From positions 1 to 25,222 of IMG/VR virus record IMGVR_UViG_3300027752_000102: 25,222 bases of DNA, one strand, 5' to 3'. Positions within the stretch are counted from its first letter, which is position 1. The number at the start of each line of letters is the position of its first letter. Made by a program: the position numbers and the translations under genes. Shown here in pieces: positions 15,733-23,447 of this stretch. Below the pieces are notes generated by a model, which was given only the letters and a program-made list of their open reading frames with translations, was not told the origin of the DNA and did not search any database. The DNA comes from a virus.

Positions 15733-17106
15733 TCATTCTCCTGATAGTGGTGACTTCTTTTGTTTGGGATAGGGGACTTTCCCCCCATAATTAAATACTC
15801 CAAAGAGTTTACCTAGGCCAAGACCAATCCCAACAGGTCCGAGTGCTGCCATCATACCTGCACCAAGACCTCCGGTAGCAGCTGTGGCAGCGGTACCACC
15901 TAAAGCAGATCCAAGAGAACCCATCATTCCTCCCTGAGCTGCTAGAGAAGAAGCTGCCGATCCAATACCTTTATCAACAGCACCCATAGCGAGTTTAGAA
16001 CCAATCTGATCTAAAGCGTTAGGTTGTTTAGGTTGAATCTTAGCCTGCATCGCTTGACGCTGACGTATTTCATCTTCACGTAGACCAGTGTTAGCTACAG
16101 ATATACCACCTGTGTTCAGGTAAGATAGTGGACCTGCTGGTGGGTTATTACCAATATTATTATGACTAACCTTACCACCTGTATTTCCAACAGCTGAATC
16201 CCAGCCAACAGATCTATTTGATTTTAAGTTACTACTATCAAGAAGTTCTTTCAGAGCCCTGTTTTGATCCCTGTCACCACCAGAGCTTTGGGGCGCAACA
16301 TATGGAGCAACATATGGGGTAGATGTTGGTGTGGGTTCGTAAGTGCTTATCTCTGGGGCCAATGCGGCTAGGAAAGAAGATCCAGGTAATAGTCTTACAA
16401 GAGCATTCTCATTAATAGCGTTATTTAAACCACTGGTAATGCCACCATAAGCATCTTTGATAGCACCAGTAAACCCTGTTGTAGGATCGTTTTGATTGTA
16501 ACCACCCTGAATATTTTTAATACCAGAAGAAAGCATGGATCTTGCAGCTATCTCTTCTGGAGACATATTTGCTGTAGAAACATTAGGATTATCAGCATTC
16601 CGTTCAGCCCATGCAGCAGCCAAATCTGCGTTATAACCTGGATTATCCTCTGGACGAGCCCCTGATATATTACCATCAGCATCTACTACACCATATCGTA
16701 AATCATTTTGATAGTCGTTAAATGCGTTATCTATATTTACGTGTGCTACATCTTTGTGACCACCATAAGTAGTTTTGTTACCACCGCCTGATCTACCAGC
16801 AGTAGTCTGTGTAATATTCGTGTTAATAACATCTGCTTCATTCATAATAGAGTTTTGAATTGATTCGGTTAAACCAGAAGATGCTAGGGATCTCCTCAGT
16901 GCTGAACGAGATTCTGCAAGTGATTTATAATCAGGGATATCCCCACCACCACTGCCTGTATAAGACAATGGACCGGAGACACCCCCAGAACTACCACCTA
17001 AGTAGCTCTGAATAGCTGCAGCTGCATTACCACCCTGAGGTAGACCAGTGTTGACTGCAGGTTGAACCACACCACCCTCTTGATACTTTTGAATTATACG
17101 CCTCAT
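15733..17106 (-). CDS. Internal virion (ejection) protein, Gly/Ala-rich C-terminus (457 aa)
   Basis: This is a likely structural protein of the internal core or ejection apparatus, judged by position between the other internal proteins and by composition rather than by a recognised family. It starts RRIIQKYQEGG and is rich in Gly, Ser, Asn and Ala. It has a Pro/Thr segment around residues 255-275. A YLNTGG motif at bases 16105-16122 is shared with the downstream giant protein. The C-terminal ~50 residues (about 382-432) are Gly/Ala-rich and hydrophobic, consistent with a membrane-inserting hairpin, followed by a basic tail VPYPKQKK. The start codon overlaps the stop of the upstream gene as TAATG, and its own stop is one base from the next ATG. 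T7 gp15 occupies a similar place but no sequence similarity is claimed. Confidence 0.7.
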   Translation of the reverse strand: MRRIIQKYQEGGVVQPAVNTGLPQGGNAAAAIQSYLGGSSGGVSGPLSYTGSGGGDIPDYKSLAESRSALRRSLASSGLTESIQNSIMNEADVINTNITQTTAGRSGGGNKTTYGGHKDVAHVNIDNAFNDYQNDLRYGVVDADGNISGARPEDNPGYNADLAAAWAERNADNPNVSTANMSPEEIAARSMLSSGIKNIQGGYNQNDPTTGFTGAIKDAYGGITSGLNNAINENALVRLLPGSSFLAALAPEISTYEPTPTSTPYVAPYVAPQSSGGDRDQNRALKELLDSSNLKSNRSVGWDSAVGNTGGKVSHNNIGNNPPAGPLSYLNTGGISVANTGLREDEIRQRQAMQAKIQPKQPNALDQIGSKLAMGAVDKGIGSAASSLAAQGGMMGSLGSALGGTAATAATGGLGAGMMAALGPVGIGLGLGKLFGVFNYGGKVPYPKQKKSPLSGE

Positions 17107-17792
17107 TACTTACCTCCACCTGATTGGGTGCTTGTGCTTCCCAAAGCAGGAGAGCCATATAGACCAAACAATCGTTGAATACCTTGATAGGCTGCATCAC
17201 CTTCGTTTTGATTCTGTTGTTGAATTGCTGAACCAACACTACCTAGCATACCAGCACCTGCACCAAACTGACTTTGAAGTCCACTACCAGCACCTAGCAC
17301 ACCACCAGCTCCAGACAATGCTGCTGAACGACGACTAGCAAGCTCAGCTGCAGCCATATCACCACCTACTTTCATAGCAGATGAGTCCATAGACTGTTGT
17401 GCTCTAGCACCACCAAGGTTACCTGATTGGCTAAACTGACCCCTCTGTTGTCCAAGGATATCACTAACTGCAGTTCCGATACTGTCTTTCATAGCAGAAG
17501 TCTGTTTGCCTAAGGCGTCAGCCCCAAACATACCAGTACCACTAGCTGCATCACGATATGCTTGAGTAGCTCCATAGCTATCCTCTGCAATCTTGTCGTA
17601 CACACCTCCCGTACCGCCTAGTTCTTTTTGTTTCTCCATAGCAGTAATTTGCTCAGGAGTAAGTTTTGCAACATTCTCATAGGCACCTGTACCATACAGG
17701 TCTACTGCACTCTCTAAGCTATCTTGAACATAGGGCCGAGCCCAATCTGGTAAACCTGTTGTACTTGTTTGATCGCTACCACCACCTGACAT
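17106..17792 (-). CDS. Internal virion protein, T7 gp14-like in position and composition (228 aa)
   Basis: This is a small Gly/Ala/Ser/Gln-rich protein that begins MSGGGSDQTSTTGLPDW. The LPDWARPYVQ element near residues 14-23 is a pattern seen at the start of many podovirus internal proteins. A predicted helical middle (about 50-170) is followed by an Ala/Gly-rich, weakly hydrophobic stretch (about 155-195) and a Gly/Ser tail. In T7, gp14 is the small membrane-active ejection protein that forms the outer-membrane channel; the same role is inferred here from size, composition and gene order. AAGGAGG lies five nucleotides before the ATG. The stop overlaps the next start in TAATG. Confidence 0.7.
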   Translation of the reverse strand: MSGGGSDQTSTTGLPDWARPYVQDSLESAVDLYGTGAYENVAKLTPEQITAMEKQKELGGTGGVYDKIAEDSYGATQAYRDAASGTGMFGADALGKQTSAMKDSIGTAVSDILGQQRGQFSQSGNLGGARAQQSMDSSAMKVGGDMAAAELASRRSAALSGAGGVLGAGSGLQSQFGAGAGMLGSVGSAIQQQNQNEGDAAYQGIQRLFGLYGSPALGSTSTQSGGGK

Positions 17793-17793
17793 A

Positions 17794-18189
17794 TTAAACC
17801 TCCTTCGTGAGCGTTATAAACGGCTCATTGTATCCATATTGTTTGAGAGCACGAGCCCAACCTTTGCGCCCATAGACTACAGTTCTTTTGCAGTCATTGA
17901 AACGTGCGAAATCCTCAAGTATTTTTAGTATCTCAGGGCCATGAGTGAACCAACCAAAAGATGTACAGGCAACTACAGCTAACTGTTTCTTACCTTCTAT
18001 TTCTTCAAAGCGAGTTATACAAACTTCACCCTCTTCTCTTATCCAACACTGACCCACAGCACCTAAGCATTGCAGGAAGAGTCCGTGAGATGTCACAACT
18101 CCACCTCCATGCACTAATGCTTTTTCAACCAAAGGCTTTAACTTGTGCCATTGATCTGCAAGCTCAGGACCACTTAGTAGTCTAATCAT
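17794..18189 (-). CDS. Small virion-region protein, possibly GNAT-fold, T7 gp13 position (131 aa)
   Basis: The gene lies directly before the internal virion proteins, where T7 encodes gp13, a small assembly factor resembling acetyltransferases. The sequence fits a GNAT-like outline: a start with ELADQWHKLKPLVEKAL, central beta-strand-like segments (CWIREEGEVCITRFEEI, KQLAVVACTS), and a C-terminal helix-strand pattern ILEDFARFN..RTVVYGRKGWARALKQYGY. The latter resembles the GRkGW...l...Gy ending seen in phage GNAT-related proteins. No clear acetyl-CoA loop (RxxGxG/A) is visible, so enzymatic activity is doubtful. Its ATG overlaps the stop of the upstream fibre gene (ATGA), with GGAG nine bases upstream. 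Confidence 0.6.
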   Translation of the reverse strand: MIRLLSGPELADQWHKLKPLVEKALVHGGGVVTSHGLFLQCLGAVGQCWIREEGEVCITRFEEIEGKKQLAVVACTSFGWFTHGPEILKILEDFARFNDCKRTVVYGRKGWARALKQYGYNEPFITLTKEV

Positions 18190-19406
18190 TTCTTTAACTC
18201 CGTAGTTTCAAGGTATCTGTTTTGTATAGTTGGACTTGAAGGGGAACCCCCATTGAGTCGTGCATAAACTGAAACAACCCTAGTTCCTGCGGTAGGTGTT
18301 AATGTCATAGCTAAGGTTACCATTTGTTCGTGGTATGTGTGCGTAGTTCCATCTGTATAGAATCCAGAGGATGCATTGAAGACACGTTGAGACACTGTAT
18401 CAAGTCTAATGTCAAATTGAACCGAGTTAGATCCATTTAAACCACAGTTAAACATGATTGATGTAAGGTTACCATTAGAAGTAATAGATACATCTTTTAT
18501 TAACTGATATGTTGAAGTTGGTGTTATACTAGCTGCAGTAAAAGCAGCAAACTTATTACTCACAGCACCATTAGTAATCTGCCCTGTGTTAACTACAAGA
18601 TTGCTGATTTGAGCAGAAGATGTAATTATATTTGTTGAAGCTAACTTAGTCCCAGTGATAGTGCTATCTGTAATGTTACTAGCATCAATACCAGTAACAG
18701 TGTTCCCATCAAGTTCAAAGTCACCATTTTCAAATGTTACAATACCTGAGAAAGAAACACTTACCTTTGGGGCATTACCAGTAGATGCACTAGTTGTAGC
18801 TGCCCCAGTATCATCTGTAAATATAAAATCAGAGAAGTAAACTAAAGTTGTTGAAGTTGCACTAGCTGTTGGGGCAGTCTCTGACCACCCTGAAGTTAAC
18901 CCAGAGAGTGCAAGGGTTGCCCATGTAACTGTAGCAGTTGGAGAACTAGGTGCTCCAGATGAAGATGGGAAGTACACCCTCCTAGAAAGAGATCTAGGTG
19001 CTGGGGAACCATCATTACCATCTTCAGACAATAGAGCTACAGTGTTCCAAGTGTTTGAATCAGTTATTGTATCTTCTAAACTTGATACATATCTAAATGT
19101 AATCCAAAGGTACTTACCACCTGATGCTGGGATTGCCCCCACCCATCCATTATTAGCTGCAATAGTTACACTTCCAATGTTTGTATAGTTATATGAAACA
19201 CTGGTAGGTCTAGTTGGAGCTGTGTTTGTTGTAGTCCTTTGGTACAGATAGATCGCAGTGTTACCTGTTGGTCCAGATGAGCTTGATGCAGAAGATGATC
19301 CTTGAGATCCTGGTAAAGCACTACCCATATTAATAGCTTGGGTTATTTGATTTGTCCAAGAGTCTAAGGTTGCATCTCCGGTAAATGGTGGTCTGATAAT
19401 TGCCAT
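18186..19406 (-). CDS. Tail fibre-like / tail tip structural protein (406 aa)
   Basis: This is a Ser/Thr/Asn-rich beta-structured protein typical of phage fibres. The N-terminus MAIIRPPFTGDATLDSW is followed by a Ser-rich linker (about 33-46) and a module with IYLYQR, NNGWV..IPASGGKYLWIT and a late LSEDG, a pattern often repeated in tail tip and fibre proteins. The middle reads DSTITGTKLAS..IITSSAQISNLVVNTGQITNGAV, a low-complexity beta-repeat common in fibre stalks. The C-terminal ~100 residues look like an independent beta domain. It starts at ATG 19406 with AGGGAGG upstream and forms a TAATG overlap with the nozzle-like gene. Receptor specificity cannot be told from sequence. Confidence 0.72.
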   Translation of the reverse strand: MAIIRPPFTGDATLDSWTNQITQAINMGSALPGSQGSSSASSSSGPTGNTAIYLYQRTTTNTAPTRPTSVSYNYTNIGSVTIAANNGWVGAIPASGGKYLWITFRYVSSLEDTITDSNTWNTVALLSEDGNDGSPAPRSLSRRVYFPSSSGAPSSPTATVTWATLALSGLTSGWSETAPTASATSTTLVYFSDFIFTDDTGAATTSASTGNAPKVSVSFSGIVTFENGDFELDGNTVTGIDASNITDSTITGTKLASTNIITSSAQISNLVVNTGQITNGAVSNKFAAFTAASITPTSTYQLIKDVSITSNGNLTSIMFNCGLNGSNSVQFDIRLDTVSQRVFNASSGFYTDGTTHTYHEQMVTLAMTLTPTAGTRVVSVYARLNGGSPSSPTIQNRYLETTELKK

Positions 19407-21160
19407 TATCGACTGCCTCCCTTACTGACTTGAATCTGATAGCCTGTAAGGTTCCAATCAAGCGTCACTTCATTAGATTGACTTTCAATCCTATAGTTTA
19501 AAAACCGACCATTAAACCTAACATCTGCTTTGTATTCAAGAGAGGTGTCAAAGGGTATTGCAGCGTTAGATGAGAAGTTAATTGACTCACCAACCTTATC
19601 ACTGCCATCATACTTTATGTTAACTTTAGAAGGACCATCAAATAATAGAGCCATGCCAGACACACTCTCAGTATCAAACTCAGGGGTTACTGCCATACGT
19701 TTACGTTCTAGGAAAGCACCTGATAAGAATGAGCTACCATCTACACCAACTAGTTTTGTAGGTGCTGAAAGAAGTAGGTCTCCTCTAATTGCAGACATTG
19801 CATTTGTAGCTGTTGGTAAATCTCTCTTAGTCCACACATTATTCCGGTAGTTCCACACGTATATGATTGAGACAGACCAGAACCAAATCTCATCATACTT
19901 ATTAAACCTAACACTCTTAATTGTTTCGTTATTACGAAAGAAGTTCCTCACACGCCCATCAGAAATAGATGAGATAGATCCAGGATGCCCTGCAAACACA
20001 TAGCAATCATTGCTTCCATACACAATATGCTTACCATCTACTTCGATAACACCATCTGTGTTGTTAACCCCGTAGTTGTCAGTTACTGTAGCAATTTGAA
20101 AGGGTACAACAGGTGAGTTGGTTTGCTGCATAGAGTGTATAGATGAGTCTGTATATACATAAAGCACACCTTGCAGCTCTGCCATATCTTGAATAGTACC
20201 TGTAGAAGCTAAGACAAACTCGTCTGCAGTGTTAGCTCCCCTCTTAAATGGATTCCAATTCTGAGGTATAAATCCTGGACCTGCAACATCAGAGGTTCTA
20301 ACAGTACCTGTAAGGGTACGACCACCTGTTTCCTTTAGGTTACCTGCAACTATGAGGTTTCCATAAGATCTTACAACACCTGCTGTAACAGTGGACACAG
20401 GGGTGGTTGTTACAAATACATTGTAAACAGTACCACCAGAAGATGTGTCTGGTGTAAAGTTAAAAAGATTGTTTCCGTAATTAACCCCAGAGATTGTACC
20501 AATATTCACCAATGTTGCATCCGGAGATACAACACCTGCAGAGTTTATGGTAACTGTTTCGGTGTGTATTGGTGTAGATATGTTACGAGGCAGTGCTGTA
20601 ATCTTAATTGATATTGAGTTACCTGCACCTGGATCTGTAAACACTGTATTCTTAACTTCAATAGAACCCGAAGAACCATCGTGCTCAAAAGAAGTCATCT
20701 CTTCTTCAATGGCATAGGAATCCCATCCAGGCAATGGAGTAACTCCCACAGCATCATCCCGTAGGAAGACAGGTGTGGAGTTACCATTGTTAAAGATGAT
20801 GTGGTAACCACCATTAAACAAAGTATGTTGCCAATCACCACCAGTTACTCCAGTGTTAACACCACCCTGTGCAGAGACAACAGAAAAACTATCATCGTAT
20901 ACTGTGAAGGTTGTGTTAGTGCTGTTATCTGTGATGACTACGTATCGATCCCCAAGTGTTGAGGGCCAAAATGCAACGTACTTAACGTTTGTAAGTGATA
21001 ATAGTTTGTCCACATCGGATGGGAACCTTTTAATACCCTTTCCACTAAAACGAACATTCTTAACATCTGAGAAGACATTAGGTGGTAGCGACACTGCTGG
21101 AGTATCTTGCACAAGACCCGCTGATGCTAGATCTGTAATCGGTATAATCTGTTGTGGCAT
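19406..21160 (-). CDS. Tail nozzle-like protein (T7 gp12 / P22 gp10-type), 584 aa
   Basis: This is a likely component of the distal short tail. The N-terminus (PITDLASAGLVQDTPAVSLPPN followed by NVRFSGKGIKRFP) is the pattern with which podovirus nozzle or stabilisation proteins begin. The middle is beta-rich with propeller-like strands, including MQQTNSPVVPFQIATV, DGVIEVDGKHIVYGSNDCYVF and a tryptophan-rich WFWSVSIIYVWNYRNNVW segment. The C-terminus (NGRFLNYRIE....WNLTGYQIQVSKGGSR) matches the end of the same class. In T7 and P22 such proteins form a hexameric nozzle below the adaptor. GGAGG precedes the ATG at a good distance. It follows the ribonucleotide reductase gene after 27 nt. Confidence 0.75.
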   Translation of the reverse strand: MPQQIIPITDLASAGLVQDTPAVSLPPNVFSDVKNVRFSGKGIKRFPSDVDKLLSLTNVKYVAFWPSTLGDRYVVITDNSTNTTFTVYDDSFSVVSAQGGVNTGVTGGDWQHTLFNGGYHIIFNNGNSTPVFLRDDAVGVTPLPGWDSYAIEEEMTSFEHDGSSGSIEVKNTVFTDPGAGNSISIKITALPRNISTPIHTETVTINSAGVVSPDATLVNIGTISGVNYGNNLFNFTPDTSSGGTVYNVFVTTTPVSTVTAGVVRSYGNLIVAGNLKETGGRTLTGTVRTSDVAGPGFIPQNWNPFKRGANTADEFVLASTGTIQDMAELQGVLYVYTDSSIHSMQQTNSPVVPFQIATVTDNYGVNNTDGVIEVDGKHIVYGSNDCYVFAGHPGSISSISDGRVRNFFRNNETIKSVRFNKYDEIWFWSVSIIYVWNYRNNVWTKRDLPTATNAMSAIRGDLLLSAPTKLVGVDGSSFLSGAFLERKRMAVTPEFDTESVSGMALLFDGPSKVNIKYDGSDKVGESINFSSNAAIPFDTSLEYKADVRFNGRFLNYRIESQSNEVTLDWNLTGYQIQVSKGGSR

Positions 21161-21187
21161 CGCTACCTCCTATTTTAATCTAATAAC

Positions 21188-22942
21188 TCACGAGCATTCT
21201 CGCTGCCCAGTAGTCGGATCAAAAAAACACGCCTCTGCTTTCTCTCCATCCGCCTCTGAAGGGATTTCAATCTGGCCCTCTGTCTCCGCTTCCGCTTCCA
21301 CGGTCTCATTGAAGATTCCGTAGCGTTTGCCTGTGATCCTAAATGTGGTACAGCCCTTGGCCCCCTCTTTCCATGCCGTTTCGTAAACACGTTTGAAATC
21401 GTCATAGCTAACATCACCTCCCACATTACAAGTTTTAGAACAAGCACTGTCAATGTAGTGCTGGGCTAGAGTCAAAACAGCTAAGTGTTCATAAACTGAA
21501 ATGTCATCTGCCTTTCGTCCTGCAACTCCTCTTGCAAAAGCATAGTCCTTAACGTTGTCGTAACGTGGTCCGTCAAAAGTCTGGATGGTACGCTCGTATG
21601 AATGTGAAAAGACTGGCTCGATTCCTCCACTAACATTATCTGCCACGAGGGAGATTGTCCCAGTAGGCGCAATAGATGTGAGGTGGCTGTTCCTAATACC
21701 ATGCTTTCGAATCTCCTTCTGGACAAATGCTGGAAGTGTACGAATAAAATTACCCTTTAAGTATTCTTCACGGTAGAGTGGGAATGCTCCTTTCTCTTCT
21801 GCAAGCTTTGCTGATGCGTAGTAGGTGTTGTCTCTGAGACAGGCGAAGACTTTTTCCATCCATCGCAGGAACGGCTTAGAGCCATACTCGAATCCAAGCA
21901 TCTCGCCTGCATTAGCAAGACCTGTAACGCCGAGTCCCATTCTCCGCTTATTCTTTGCCTCATCTTCTTGCTCCCTTAGCGGATAGATAGTACGATCAAC
22001 AACATTATCCATGGCACGAACAATGTGAGGTATGTCATCTTTAAATTGATCAAAGTTAAATGTGTATTCATTGCTTTCATCTTTAATTACATACTTAGTG
22101 CAGTTAAAAGAACCTAATAGACAAGCACCATAAGGGGGAAGAGGCTGTTCACCACATGGGTTAGTAGCACTGATGTCCTCACAGTAGTATAAGTTATTCA
22201 TTTCTTGAATACGATCAATAAATAAGACACCAGGTTCAGCCCAATCCCATGTAGACTCCATTGCTAGATCCCAGATCCCCTTTGCAGAGACAGTCTCATG
22301 TACAATACCATCAAAGACCAGATCAAAGCTATCGTCTTCCTTAGAGAGAGCTTCCATGAACTTATCAGTAATGCCTAATGATATGTTAAAACCAGTGAGC
22401 TTATCAGAATTACGTTTAGCAGTAATGAAGTCAACAATATCCGGATGGTCAATACGGAGTACACCCATTTGAGCCCCACGCCTATGACCGGAACTACTAA
22501 TTGTTTGGCATACTGCATCAAAGATAGACATAAAAGAGATAGGCCCACTTGCTTGGCTCTCCAATGACTTGATTTGAGTACCTCTAGGGCGTACTTTAGA
22601 GAAATCATAACCTATACCACCCCCTCTTCGCATTGTTTCTGCTGCTTCTTTAGCACGATCCATAATAGAATCCATACTATCTTTAATCTCACCTGATACA
22701 AAACAGTTGTAAGCAGTAACAAGCTTACCTGCACCCATCGCAGACTGTACTCTACCGGCTGGGAGGAATCGTTGTAGACCAATGATATCTTCTAGTATCC
22801 ATTGGTGTTCCACACTATCACACAAAGATCGTGCAATACGCTTAATCTTACCATCAAAGGTCTCTCCCTTTTGTCTGTACTTCATTTCATCTAATTCTTG
22901 AGACAAGGGAGTAGATGGACCCTCATAAGTAATATTGCGCAT
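21188..22942 (-). CDS. nrdJ: Class II (adenosylcobalamin-dependent) ribonucleoside-diphosphate/triphosphate reductase
   Basis: This enzyme reduces ribonucleotides to deoxyribonucleotides for phage DNA synthesis. The catalytic loop NPCGEQPL gives Asn261, Cys263 (thiyl radical) and Glu265. Cys80 (AYNCFVSG) and Cys274 (ten-stranded barrel, ACLLGS) fit the redox pair, with the 11-residue Cys263-Cys274 spacing known from class II enzymes. GGGIGYDF (107-114), RRGAQMGVLRIDHPDI and APTGTISL (about 423-430) are also class II hallmarks. The C-terminal Cys572 and Cys583 fit the shuttle cysteines that take electrons from thioredoxin-type donors. At 584 residues it is compact compared with many bacterial NrdJ. 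There is no small-subunit gene nearby, as expected for a B12-dependent enzyme. It sits within tail genes on the late strand, after a 97-nt gap that may hold its own promoter. The start is ATG 22942 with GAGG upstream. Confidence 0.94.
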   Translation of the reverse strand: MRNITYEGPSTPLSQELDEMKYRQKGETFDGKIKRIARSLCDSVEHQWILEDIIGLQRFLPAGRVQSAMGAGKLVTAYNCFVSGEIKDSMDSIMDRAKEAAETMRRGGGIGYDFSKVRPRGTQIKSLESQASGPISFMSIFDAVCQTISSSGHRRGAQMGVLRIDHPDIVDFITAKRNSDKLTGFNISLGITDKFMEALSKEDDSFDLVFDGIVHETVSAKGIWDLAMESTWDWAEPGVLFIDRIQEMNNLYYCEDISATNPCGEQPLPPYGACLLGSFNCTKYVIKDESNEYTFNFDQFKDDIPHIVRAMDNVVDRTIYPLREQEDEAKNKRRMGLGVTGLANAGEMLGFEYGSKPFLRWMEKVFACLRDNTYYASAKLAEEKGAFPLYREEYLKGNFIRTLPAFVQKEIRKHGIRNSHLTSIAPTGTISLVADNVSGGIEPVFSHSYERTIQTFDGPRYDNVKDYAFARGVAGRKADDISVYEHLAVLTLAQHYIDSACSKTCNVGGDVSYDDFKRVYETAWKEGAKGCTTFRITGKRYGIFNETVEAEAETEGQIEIPSEADGEKAEACFFDPTTGQRECS

Positions 22943-23039
22943 GTATATCCTCGTGATATTGTTATATGTTAATTAATCCGAAGGGGGATCCTTAGACCCC
23001 CCTATAAGGAACTTAGAGAATTACAACTCATGTAGTACT
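22943..23039 (-). promoter_or_regulatory. Largest leftward intergenic gap: hairpin and possible promoter upstream of the reductase gene
   Basis: This 97-nt gap is the longest non-coding stretch in the late block. On the minus strand it contains CTTATAGGGGGGTC (from 23008), whose TATAGGG core recalls T7-type promoters. It overlaps a G5/C5 hairpin (22983-22987 with 22997-23002, 9-nt loop), followed by an AT-rich segment with the palindrome TTAATTAA and then the reductase GAGG ribosome site. A separate inverted repeat, CTTAGAG 23012-23018 with CTCTAAG 23038-23044, spans the end of the preceding gene. The hairpin lacks a good U-tract, so it is a weak terminator at best. Function is uncertain. Confidence 0.35.
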
Positions 23040-23447
23040 CTAAGGCTTCGTAGGCCAAGTTACATCTGGGAACCCAGCTTGCTGTGGGACATCCAAGAGG
23101 GCAGTACGATAAGTAGCCCACTCAGCCTGCTTGTCAGATGATAGAGCAGCCCAGCGAAGTGGGTTGCCCACAAAGGCATCAACCTCAAGTAACAGTTGGT
23201 CACGTTGGCTGCGTACCTGTGCCGCCGCTGTTGCTGCTAGTTCTTCAGCAGTAGGAGCAACGTATGCTGCGAAGTCTGTACCAATGAGAGCCATGACTGC
23301 ATCGTTGTCGATGGTTGTGTCAGTGTCATAATCGGTCAGAAGGTAGGGTATCCAGCCGTAGTCTGGGTGGTTAATCTCAACGTCAATACTAGTGTTAGTA
23401 GCGTTCATTGATTGTGCGTTACGGATTTGTGTGATTGTTATGCTCAT
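23040..23447 (-). CDS. Tail fibre assembly / tail assembly chaperone-like protein (135 aa)
   Basis: The C-terminal half (RSQRDQLLLEVDAF..NPLRWAALSSDKQAEW followed by ATYRTALLDVPQQAGFPDVTWP) matches the recurrent pattern of phage tail fibre assembly chaperones: an RD-x-LL-x-x-D helix, then a YR-x-x-L-x-DVP-x-Q-x-G-x-P-x-V-x-WP ending. The N-terminal half (SITITQIRNAQ, DYGWIPYLLTDYDTDTT) is a small beta region. It follows the Mtd-like fibre gene and presumably helps that fibre to fold or attach. The ATG at 23447 is chosen because GAGG lies upstream and the codon overlaps the preceding stop as TAATG; a TTG further upstream at 23522 would run into the fibre gene. Confidence 0.75.
   Translation of the reverse strand: MSITITQIRNAQSMNATNTSIDVEINHPDYGWIPYLLTDYDTDTTIDNDAVMALIGTDFAAYVAPTAEELAATAAAQVRSQRDQLLLEVDAFVGNPLRWAALSSDKQAEWATYRTALLDVPQQAGFPDVTWPTKP

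Noticed and set aside
15732-15803. N-terminal extension of the 1438-aa protein from a TTG at 15803
   Set aside because: AGGAGA is correctly spaced for ATG 15731, and the extension would overlap the upstream gene by 71 bp in another frame.
20853-21323. Plus-strand open frame of 156 codons opposite the nozzle and reductase genes
   Set aside because: It crosses the boundary of two well-supported minus-strand genes, has no ribosome site and no recognisable domain.
21188-22942. Class I ribonucleotide reductase large subunit
   Set aside because: GGGIGYDF, the NPCGEQPL context, the Cys263-Cys274 spacing and lack of a small-subunit gene fit class II rather than class I.
22983-23002. A strong rho-independent terminator before the reductase gene
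   Set aside because: The stem is only five G-C pairs with a 9-nt loop and is followed on the minus strand by TTCGGATTAA rather than a U-tract.
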